64,000 bases of DNA, from positions 62,001 through 126,000 of the forward strand of contig NZ_JRVC01000001.1 in the NCBI RefSeq assembly GCF_000807925.1. Direction: 5' to 3'. A model generated the notes under the pieces. It worked only from the letters and a program-made list of their open reading frames with translations, was not told the DNA's origin and searched no databases. Position 1 is the first letter of the stretch, and each line of letters begins with the position of its first letter. A program made the translations under genes and the position numbers. Shown here piece after piece: positions 17,495 to 23,776 of the stretch. The DNA comes from Novosphingobium subterraneum (GTDB taxonomy: Bacteria; Pseudomonadota; Alphaproteobacteria; Sphingomonadales; Sphingomonadaceae).

Positions 17495-18487
17495 ATGCAG
17501 AAATTCAACAGCTTCGCTGATCTCGCCAATGCGCGCATCGAACTCGCCGACAGCCGTGACGGTATCGTCGAATCCTACGACGGTGCCTTTGTCGAGCACA
17601 GCGATCTTGCCAAGCTGAGCATCATCGATGAACCGATCGCAGCTGAAATGCCGGATCCCGACATGGCGCGCCGCGCCGTGGAGATGGCTATCGGAACGAT
17701 CTTCGATGTCCTCAAGGACACGCGCATGGAGGAGTTCGCGCAGCAACTTGCCTGGGGCATGGTCAACTCGTTTCACATGACCGCCCGTCTGGCCGAGGGG
17801 CGCGAAGACGATGCCGCCAAGAAGCTGGGTGAGGTCGCTCGTCACTTTGATCCTTCGGAGATCTACGCCGTGGAACTCGAGGAGACACAAGCGCTCTGCC
17901 AGACCCTGCAAGGATGCCGAGAAGCCCTCGAGGCAATGCGGGACCATGCTGCCGACGTCTACCGGGTCGAAACAGGCCGGGTATTCACAGCCACGCGCGG
18001 GTCGCAGGTCAGCAAGAATGGTGTGACCGCCTCGCAGGTCCAGGCACAGGATTACCTTGCCGCTCGGGCGAGAGATCGGCGGGCACAGTTCCAGCCCGAT
18101 GGTCCGCTAGTGATCGTCTCTGGCGGCCAGCAGGACTGGCATGACTTCGAGATGATCTGGGAGATCCTCGATGACATCAAGGCCCGCATCCCAACGATGG
18201 TTCTGGGGACGACCGGAATGCGCAAGGGTGTCGATGCCATGGCGAATGCCTGGGCACAGCGGAACGGGGTGCAAACCATCCTCTTCATGCCCGATCGTCG
18301 CCACGGCAACCGTGCCCCGTTCTTGCGCAATGAGAACATCGTGAAGCTGGGGCCGGTCGAGGCGATTATCGGCGAGGGTTCCGGCATCCAGTCCAACTTG
18401 GCACAGCGCCTCCGCCAGGCGGGAGTGCCGCTCCACATCCGGCGCATCAGTGATCAGCGCAAGCCAGGCTCACGCAGCCTCGCATGA
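17495..18487 (+). CDS. SLOG-domain (DUF2493, YspA-like) protein
   Basis: A 330-residue protein. The N-terminal 180 residues are helical with an acidic bias. The C-terminal domain (about residues 205-320) matches the cpYpsA-related SLOG family: LVIVSGGQQDWHDFEMIW, a central VLGTTGMRKGVDAMANAWA and IIGEGSGIQSNLAQ. SLOG domains bind nucleotide-derived ligands; members associate with signalling, plasmid and defence systems. This two-part architecture is one I recall from sphingomonad plasmids, without assigned function. ATG 17495 follows CGGAGG by 7 nt. Upstream lies the hairpin-rich non-coding region, and a terminator follows. Confidence 0.8.
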   Translation: MQKFNSFADLANARIELADSRDGIVESYDGAFVEHSDLAKLSIIDEPIAAEMPDPDMARRAVEMAIGTIFDVLKDTRMEEFAQQLAWGMVNSFHMTARLAEGREDDAAKKLGEVARHFDPSEIYAVELEETQALCQTLQGCREALEAMRDHAADVYRVETGRVFTATRGSQVSKNGVTASQVQAQDYLAARARDRRAQFQPDGPLVIVSGGQQDWHDFEMIWEILDDIKARIPTMVLGTTGMRKGVDAMANAWAQRNGVQTILFMPDRRHGNRAPFLRNENIVKLGPVEAIIGEGSGIQSNLAQRLRQAGVPLHIRRISDQRKPGSRSLA

Positions 18488-18496
18488 GCGCTTTAT

Positions 18497-18536
18497 GGAA
18501 GGCTCCGGCTCTGACCGGGGCCTTCCAATCTTCTTT
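18497..18536 (+). terminator. Intrinsic terminator after the SLOG gene
   Basis: GGAAGGC and GCCTTCC (18497-18503, 18520-18526) extend inward through CCGG pairs to a 6-nt loop, followed by AATCTTCTTT. It closes the SLOG transcript. Confidence 0.7.
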
Positions 18537-18709
18537 CGTGCGAGCACGGGCTCAGGGGGCATCGAACCCCCCTTGCCCGTCACGGAGGAAGCCCGCTGGT
18601 GCCAGATGCTAAGCGCCGATTGGAACATGCAAAGGGCGGGCCGAGATCGGTGAGAATGGCCCCGCTCAGTATCCGGTCCTCACCCCTAAAAGAGGAGGGG
18701 GAAAGCAAG

Positions 18710-18733
18710 ATGGCGAGCAGCAGCAGGAGGTAA
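18710..18733 (+). other. Possible seven-codon leader minigene
   Basis: ATG 18710 opens a seven-residue frame (MASSSRR) ending TAA at 18731-18733, with its own AGGAGGGGG upstream. Its two last codons, AGG AGG, also form the Shine-Dalgarno of the gene at 18736. Rare Arg codons at that point could stall ribosomes on the next gene's binding site. Confidence 0.35.
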
Positions 18734-18735
18734 AG

Positions 18736-19302
18736 ATGCTCGTCACATTCAGGGTGAAGGACAAGACCACTCGGCTCCATTCCGAACCTGCGGAAATCTC
18801 CGCGCTCGAGCTCGCAAGCTTGATGCGGCGGCTGCACGCGGGCCATGCCGACATCGAAACCGAGAGTCACGAATTCTCGGCTACACCGCTCAACTTCGAA
18901 GTCAACGCGAACTCTCTTTCCCTCGCAAGCTTTGCCGCCTGCTTTGACTGGCGCGCCGAGGTGATTGCGATTGTCGAGGAGGCGCAGTTTCTTGGGCGAA
19001 CGCTGCGTGTCCACTGCCCCGGCGGACCCTCCCCGATCACCATCATGGTCTCCGAGCATATCGCCCTTGCGCGCGACATCCCGCTGCCATCGGAACTTTC
19101 CGCCAAGGTTGTGCGGGCACTGGGGCAGGGCGACGGTTCAGAGGGGGAAATCTCGCTGGATGCGCTACGTGCCCTGCTTAGCGATCACCATACCGCTGAA
19201 GCCTTTCGCAGTGCCCAGATCGAGACCGTCTTCGAAAGCCTGTCGGTCCTTGCATACACCGATTGCGGCGAACAGTTTCCAACAATGGAATGGGCGCCGT
19301 GA
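18736..19302 (+). CDS. Uncharacterised protein
   Basis: A 188-residue acidic soluble protein with no recognised domain. The start is set by AGGAGG 8-13 nt upstream, which is also the end of a seven-codon leader frame. The first 60 residues read as a compact beta/alpha unit (MLVTFRVKDKTTRLHSEPAE), and the C-terminal third is rich in Ser/Ala helices. It sits between the SLOG gene and an 84-residue gene on the same strand. Nothing indicates its function. Confidence 0.6.
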   Translation: MLVTFRVKDKTTRLHSEPAEISALELASLMRRLHAGHADIETESHEFSATPLNFEVNANSLSLASFAACFDWRAEVIAIVEEAQFLGRTLRVHCPGGPSPITIMVSEHIALARDIPLPSELSAKVVRALGQGDGSEGEISLDALRALLSDHHTAEAFRSAQIETVFESLSVLAYTDCGEQFPTMEWAP

Positions 19303-19423
19303 GCGCGCTCTCAGGTAAAGCACTGCTCATCCGCTGAATGGCAATCTTGCTCCCGTTTCTGAATACACAGCGCTAACCAGTTTCAGGTCGATCGACGAAC
19401 AGCCTCCCGCTCGTTCGGCAAGG

Positions 19424-19463
19424 GAAAAGGGTGCCCGGCCTCAAGTCGTGGTGCCCTTTTCTC
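19424..19463 (+). terminator. Terminator-like hairpin
   Basis: GAAAAGGG (19424-19431) pairs with CCCTTTTC (19454-19461), with the T-rich right arm acting as the U tract. It probably closes the transcript from 18736-19302. Confidence 0.5.
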
Positions 19464-19611
19464 ATGCCATGGAACCAGCGCTCTGCGCGAAGACGGCGAC
19501 GCTCCCAAGGCGCGGTGTAAATCCGACTTCAGCCTCATGCCAATGGCCCGTCCACCACCATCGCCATGAGCACTCCGGACATGCCCGGGTCAACCACAAA
19601 CAGGCCGACCG

Positions 19612-19633
19612 GGAAGTCCGCAAGCGGACTTCC
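19612..19633. repeat. 22-bp dyad, 10-bp perfect arms around AA
   Basis: GGAAGTCCGC (19612-19621), AA, GCGGACTTCC (19624-19633). Such a tight dyad favours DNA cruciform extrusion or a dimer-binding site over an RNA terminator. It is not followed by a T tract. Confidence 0.5.
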
Positions 19634-19745
19634 GCACCACTCGACCAGTTTGCGGTCAAGCCTCCGCTTCGCTCCGGTGACCCGAGCACATCCGGAGCGC
19701 TGTTTCATGGCATGGCGGACGAGCCGCCAACGACAGGAGGCAACG

Positions 19746-20000
19746 ATGTGCTACACCGCAGAAGCCTATGAAGCTGACACCGCCACGATCCGCCAGATTG
19801 ATACCGACATCATCGCACTCGATGAGAAGATCATGCAGGCAGAACGGCGCTCCTATCACACCTTCTTCGATGTGCACGTGGTCCAGGCCGGAGACGGCTC
19901 ATATCTGCTGATCGAGGAAGGTGACTACGGTGAGCTTCCGCTGCATCTGATCGACGACATCGTCTACACCGCAACCGGCAAAATGGACGACGAGTATTGA
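19746..20000 (+). CDS. Uncharacterised small acidic protein
   Basis: An 84-residue acidic protein. It begins MCYTAEAYEADTATIRQID, continues as a helix (DTDIIALDEKIMQAERR) and ends in an acidic tail. The start is fixed by AGGAGG 5-10 nt upstream. It is too short to place in a family; its acidic, two-part layout could suit a DNA mimic or antitoxin-like partner but there is no direct evidence. A perfect 8-bp hairpin follows. Confidence 0.6.
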   Translation: MCYTAEAYEADTATIRQIDTDIIALDEKIMQAERRSYHTFFDVHVVQAGDGSYLLIEEGDYGELPLHLIDDIVYTATGKMDDEY

Positions 20001-20008
20001 GCCCAACG

Positions 20009-20040
20009 GGTGCGGGTCGCCGCACCCAAAGGTCTTTGTG
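20009..20040. terminator. Hairpin between convergent genes
   Basis: GGGTGCGG (20009-20016), GTCG loop, CCGCACCC (20021-20028), then AAAGGTCTTTG. It lies between the end of the 84-residue gene and the end of the convergent minus-strand gene, so it may serve both. Confidence 0.6.
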
Positions 20041-20052
20041 TCACTCTGCCCC

Positions 20053-20274
20053 TCAGCCCAATTTGGTCAGCGCGTCGATCGCCGCTTTGGGCTTCACTTT
20101 GACGGCGAGTTCGAGCAGCTGGATTGCCCGGTCTTGCCCCACCTTTCGCACCAGTCTGGCGAGCTGCTTCTCCGCCTCTTCCTGTTCGAGTTCAGCGAGC
20201 TTTTTCTTGCGCTCCGCCAACTCCTTTTCAGCGGCTTCCAAAGCAGCGCGCTCGCGTTCAACCTTTGACACCAT
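20053..20274 (-). CDS. Small coiled-coil protein
   Basis: A 73-residue protein made almost wholly of a charged heptad-like helix (ERERAALEAAEKELAERKKK, then ELEQEEAEKQ), followed by a short C-terminal region ending IDALTKLG. A dimeric coiled coil is likely; an accessory role at the transfer region is possible from position only. ATG 20274 follows GAGG on the minus strand. An in-frame ATG at 20319 would extend it through the hairpin at 20290-20340. Confidence 0.6.
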   Translation of the reverse strand: MVSKVERERAALEAAEKELAERKKKLAELEQEEAEKQLARLVRKVGQDRAIQLLELAVKVKPKAAIDALTKLG

Positions 20275-20289
20275 AAGGCCTAATCCTCG

Positions 20290-20347
20290 CGTCTCGTTTG
20301 ATTGCCAGATGATATCCATCTGTGGAGTCAAATCGAGACGTTTTTTT
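20290..20347 (+). terminator. Plus-strand intrinsic terminator opposite the start of the coiled-coil gene
   Basis: Outer arms CGTCTCGTTTGA (20290-20301) and TCAAATCGAGACG (20328-20340) and inner arms CAGATG/CATCTG form a long nested stem, directly followed by TTTTTTT (20341-20347). It has the right form to end plus-strand transcription, yet lies in the leader of a minus-strand gene. A plus-strand RNA ending here would be antisense to that gene. Confidence 0.65.
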
Positions 20348-20585
20348 GTCTGATGCTTCTGCGCCCTCGCGGACAATCGTGATGACACCCCGCAGCTGAG
20401 GCTTCGAGACGGGCACTGCCGATCGTCGTCGATACAGTGCAGTCTCCGATATCGGGGCACGCCGGCCTTCGGCCTGGCTTCCTTCCGGAATGCCACCTCC
20501 GACATGCGACTCCCACCAAACCTTTGATCTCAGCACATAGCCGCCAAGTCCCTGAGAAAGCACACCGAACACGGTTTGACCGTAA

Positions 20586-20758
20586 GGCGTTTCGGAACGA
20601 ATCACGTTTAATTGCAGGAGGTTAGACGCAAATAGGCGACCCCGGGGATCGGCGAAACATGTTTCGGGCACTTACGGAGAACGTCTAAAGCATGTGAAAT
20701 CAGAGAGATAGCGCCGCAACATGTTTCGGATCGCAAAGCGCTTTTCATGGCGTTTCGG
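20586..20758. repeat. GTTTCGG repeat cluster with a 14-bp palindrome
   Basis: Four copies of GTTTCGG (20589, 20661, 20723, 20752) occur in 170 nt. Two are embedded in the 12-mer AACATGTTTCGG (20656-20667, 20718-20729) and two in GGCGTTTCGG (20586-20595, 20749-20758). CGAAACATGTTTCG at 20653-20666 is a perfect palindrome. Probable binding sites for the ribbon-helix-helix protein. Confidence 0.6.
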
Positions 20759-20770
20759 CTACGGTATAAA
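20742..20770 (+). promoter_or_regulatory. Candidate promoter of the transfer operon
   Basis: TTTTCA (20742-20747), 17-nt spacer, TATAAA (20765-20770), 45 nt before the ribbon-helix-helix start. The last GTTTCGG repeat lies inside the spacer, which would allow autorepression. Confidence 0.45.
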
Positions 20771-20797
20771 TGCGCCTGCGGTATCCAAGCCATGCAT

Positions 20798-20811
20798 AAC
20801 CTTGTGAGGTT
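20798..20811 (+). promoter_or_regulatory. Shine-Dalgarno sequestered in an AACCT/AGGTT hairpin
   Basis: AACCT (20798-20802), TGTG loop, AGGTT (20807-20811), 3 nt before the ATG at 20815. The AGG of the ribosome-binding site is paired in the right arm. Confidence 0.4.
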
Positions 20812-20814
20812 TGC

Positions 20815-21105
20815 ATGGGTAAAGTCTTCAAAGGCATCGGCATCGGTCTGTCCGAGGAGGTGCTGCGCGAGCTGGATGCATTTGCCACCAGCAAGGGTGT
20901 TTCGCGGGCTGAAGCGATCCGGGCTTCGATTGCCGTTGGCCTCCCCCTCCTCAACCTTGGCATCGCGCTCAATGCCGAACGCGCTCTGACGATCCTCGAG
21001 CATACTCAGCTCGCGCTGTCGCTTCTGGTTGAACGGCAATACCCCGAGGACGTCAACGAGCTCATCGATATGGCTCTGCGCAACGTGCGTGAATACCATG
21101 CGTGA
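20815..21105 (+). CDS. Ribbon-helix-helix protein, probable relaxosome accessory factor
   Basis: A 96-residue protein with an N-terminal ribbon-helix-helix fold: a beta strand with alternating residues (KVFKGIGIGLSEE), helix VLRELDAFATSKG, turn and helix SRAEAIRASIAVG. The C-terminal half is helical. Its position, first in line before TraD and the MobF relaxase and just after a repeat cluster, matches TrwA/TraY-type proteins, which bind oriT, stimulate nicking and repress their own operon. The ATG at 20815 sits behind a hairpin that covers the ribosome-binding site. Its stop overlaps the TraD start by 8 nt. Confidence 0.75.
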   Translation: MGKVFKGIGIGLSEEVLRELDAFATSKGVSRAEAIRASIAVGLPLLNLGIALNAERALTILEHTQLALSLLVERQYPEDVNELIDMALRNVREYHA

Positions 21106-23494
21106 GGACATCCGTTTCAGCAAGAAAGCCGTCACGCTGACTCACGACTCCGCGCGCGGAAAAGTGAAGCGAAATGCCGGCAATTTCACTCGCGGATCGC
21201 AGCTGTTTCACCATCAGATTCTGATGACCTGGGCAGGGGTGCGTATCCCTCTTTACACATGGGCCGGGACAACGCTCTGTCTGCTGTCCCTGCTCGTTGC
21301 GATCACCTTCAAGGACCATGAGGTGAACCTTGTTCTGATGCGGGTCCTTGCGGAGTTCTGGAATTGGGTCGGACTGAACCCCATGAAGTCCGTCAACCTG
21401 ACCCTCCCGTCGGGCGATATGGTGCAGGGCCGGATGCATATGGTGCCCTTTCATCCCGCCGTGATGGCGGCATGGGGAAAGGCCATTCAAGTGACCGTCT
21501 CAGCCATGCTGGGATCGGTCTTCATTTGCGTGCCGCTGACGATCTGGTTCTTTGACTACTCGCGACGCCGCGGGTCAGAGATTCTCACCGAGCGCCATGA
21601 GCGCGGTGCGGTCAAGGTCGAGCGTGATGTGCTCATTGCCGCGATCAAGCAGTACAACTGGAATGAGCACCAGAAGGAATGCCTTGCCCGGGTTCCGGCA
21701 GAGGATCCCGATGCGGTTCTCAAGGAGAGCCTCAAGAGCCGCACTCGCCGCGGACTTCACCAACCCTACAGGCTGGCTGGTGTCCCGTTCCCTTGGCGCC
21801 TCGAGCAGAGCCACGCGATGTTCATCGGCACCACTGGAGCAGGCAAGACAACCGAGCTCAAGAAGATCGTCACACAGGCGCGCGCGCGGGGCCATCGGTG
21901 CGTCATCTTCGACCTCACCGGGACCTTCGTCGAGAGCTTCTACGAAGAGACCACCGACTTCATTCTCAATCCGATGGATCAGCGTTGCCAACCCTGGTCG
22001 ATCTTCAACGATTGCGACAACTATGCCGAGTTCATGAGTGCCGCCAGCGCGCTGGTCCCGAGCGGCCGCAATGCGGACGATGATTTCTGGCAGAAGTCGG
22101 CCCGCACAATCTTTGTCGAAATGTGCATGAAGATGATCAAGCTCGGCATCCGCTCGAACGGCGGGCTTGCCTACTTCCTGATGCACGCCGACCTCAAAAC
22201 AATCAGCCGCTATCTCGAAGGAACTATCGCAGCTCCGTTGATGTCGCCGTCAGCTGCAAAAATGGCCGAAGCGATCCGGGCAACCTTCAATGCGAACGCC
22301 AACGTATTCCGCTTCTTGCCTGAGCCGGCCAACGGTCAGCCCGGCTTCTCGATCAACAAGTGGATGACCGAGGATGTGAAGGAAGGATCGATCCTTTTCA
22401 TCACGTCGACCCACCCAGACCTTGTGCTTAATCGGCCGCTGCTGACCTTGTGGATGGACATTGCCGTCAACGCTCTGTTTCGCATGGGCCGGACCCGCAA
22501 TCTGCGCACCTGGTTTCTCATTGACGAAGTCCATGCGCTCCATCGTCTGCCCGCCATCGAGAACGGCCTTCAGACCGCCCGAGGGGTCGGCGGTGCCTTC
22601 ATTCTGGGAATGCATTCCTTCGGTGCCTTGCAGGACACTTACGGGGAGAATGGCGCGACGCATCTCACGTCTCTCGCTGGCACCAAACTGATCCTTAAAC
22701 TGGCCGATCCGGCCACTGCCCAGCGCTGCTCGGAGTTCATTGGCCGGCGCGAGGTCAGGCAGATGGATGAGGCCTATTCCTATGGCTACAACAGCAACCG
22801 GGATGCTTCGACGATCACACCGCGCACCCAGGTGGCCGAACTCGTCTTCCCGGACGACATTTCCAACCTTCCGTCGATGCACGGCTTTGTGAAGTTCCCG
22901 GACGGATTTCCGGCAGCCCGGATCGAGCTCAGTTGGAAAGATTACAAGGCGCGCGCGCCCGGTTTCGTTCGTGTCACGGATATGCGCGCGGCAGACTATG
23001 TTCCAACGCCCGAGGAAGCCGCAGAGATGTTGATGAGGGCAGGTGAGGAGAGCGGTCCGGACAGGCAGCCGCAGCGGTCTGAAAAGCCCGTCGATGCGGA
23101 GCGCACCGATGCCGAGCAGGAAGCGGAAAGGCTGCGCGAGGAGATCGAGCGATCGGTCGAACGAACCGTCGAAGAGGCTGAGCGAATTCTGCGCGAACAG
23201 CGCAAGGAGGAAGAGAGCGCTGGGCCACCGACGCGCGATCACGACCCCCACAGCGCCTTCAAGTTCAGCAAGTCTGGCGAGAAGGACAGACGCGAGAGGC
23301 AGCAATTCGCTTTGAAGGATGTCGAGGAGCGATCTGGTCTCACGCGGAACCGTACTGAACAGCTGCGCGACAAGGATGCGCGGGATGCGGGCCAGGAGAG
23401 CGAGATCCAGCGTGAAAACATCCATGGCTTCGGGGCCGAGGACAAGCGCCGCGCAGAGCCTTCGATTGATGACGATCAGGAGCCGGAACGATGA
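21098..23494 (+). CDS. traD: Conjugation coupling protein, TraD/TrwB type
   Basis: A 798-residue hexameric ATPase that would dock the relaxosome to a type IV secretion channel. Two membrane segments (about residues 45-70 and 120-150) are followed by the motor domain: Walker A GTTGAGKTTE near residue 243, Walker B TWFLIDEVHAL near 470. The LHQPYRLAGVPFPWRLEQSH region before the P-loop is typical of TraD. From about residue 640 the tail is highly charged and coiled-coil prone, probably for partner recognition. ATG 21098 overlaps the preceding gene by 8 nt and the following gene overlaps its stop by ATGA. No mating-pair-formation genes lie in the window. Confidence 0.9.
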   Translation: MREDIRFSKKAVTLTHDSARGKVKRNAGNFTRGSQLFHHQILMTWAGVRIPLYTWAGTTLCLLSLLVAITFKDHEVNLVLMRVLAEFWNWVGLNPMKSVNLTLPSGDMVQGRMHMVPFHPAVMAAWGKAIQVTVSAMLGSVFICVPLTIWFFDYSRRRGSEILTERHERGAVKVERDVLIAAIKQYNWNEHQKECLARVPAEDPDAVLKESLKSRTRRGLHQPYRLAGVPFPWRLEQSHAMFIGTTGAGKTTELKKIVTQARARGHRCVIFDLTGTFVESFYEETTDFILNPMDQRCQPWSIFNDCDNYAEFMSAASALVPSGRNADDDFWQKSARTIFVEMCMKMIKLGIRSNGGLAYFLMHADLKTISRYLEGTIAAPLMSPSAAKMAEAIRATFNANANVFRFLPEPANGQPGFSINKWMTEDVKEGSILFITSTHPDLVLNRPLLTLWMDIAVNALFRMGRTRNLRTWFLIDEVHALHRLPAIENGLQTARGVGGAFILGMHSFGALQDTYGENGATHLTSLAGTKLILKLADPATAQRCSEFIGRREVRQMDEAYSYGYNSNRDASTITPRTQVAELVFPDDISNLPSMHGFVKFPDGFPAARIELSWKDYKARAPGFVRVTDMRAADYVPTPEEAAEMLMRAGEESGPDRQPQRSEKPVDAERTDAEQEAERLREEIERSVERTVEEAERILREQRKEEESAGPPTRDHDPHSAFKFSKSGEKDRRERQQFALKDVEERSGLTRNRTEQLRDKDARDAGQESEIQRENIHGFGAEDKRRAEPSIDDDQEPER

Positions 23495-23775
23495 CGGTTC
23501 ACATCACTGTCCGGAAGCCGGCACCAGCATCCTGCGTTGCCTTCGGCCTACGGCTGCGGACGCTGCGAGCGGCGCTTTCCAAGACGCAGGGCGAGTTCGC
23601 CTCGGACCTTGGAATCGCGGTGAAGACGGTCAAGAATTATGAAGGCGGTCACAGGGATCCGCCAGCCACTCTCGTCGCGCTTGTCTGCATCAAATTCACT
23701 GTCGATCCAGCCTGGCTTCTGCTGGGCGATGCCGCTCGTCCAATGTTCCAGTCAACGCCTCGGGAAGGGGCCTGA
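23491..23775 (+). CDS. Small XRE-type helix-turn-helix protein between traD and traI
   Basis: A 94-residue protein with a helix-turn-helix of XRE type (LRLRTLRAALSKTQGEFASD, then LGIAVKTVKNYEGGHRDPPA), followed by AWLLLGD, a frequent C-terminal motif in phage-like repressors. It overlaps the traD stop by ATGA, and traI starts 1 nt after its stop, so it is cotranslated with the transfer genes. It may act as a regulator of transfer; TrwB-TrwC operons normally lack such a gene. Target sites are not known. Confidence 0.8.
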   Translation: MTVHITVRKPAPASCVAFGLRLRTLRAALSKTQGEFASDLGIAVKTVKNYEGGHRDPPATLVALVCIKFTVDPAWLLLGDAARPMFQSTPREGA

Positions 23776-23776
23776 C

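Larger units (their letters stand above)
19303..19745. other. Gap with a terminator and a strong palindrome
   Basis: A gap of about 440 nt without a supported gene. It holds a terminator-like hairpin (19424-19463) and a 22-bp dyad (19612-19633). Short open frames here lack ribosome-binding sites and family character. Confidence 0.4.
20348..20814. other. Non-coding stretch, candidate oriT and relaxosome region
   Basis: About 470 nt with no supported gene, directly upstream of the ribbon-helix-helix, TraD and relaxase genes. It contains inverted arms GCACTG/CAGTGC near 20413-20440 and the repeat cluster at 20586-20758. In related systems oriT and the binding sites of the accessory protein lie here. 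No known nic sequence could be matched by eye. Confidence 0.5.

Noticed and set aside
20258..20671. A 137-codon minus-strand frame overlapping the candidate oriT
   Set aside because: Its codons do not resemble a family, it has no ribosome-binding site and it runs through the terminator and repeats; only the 73-residue 3' gene in the neighbouring frame is supported.
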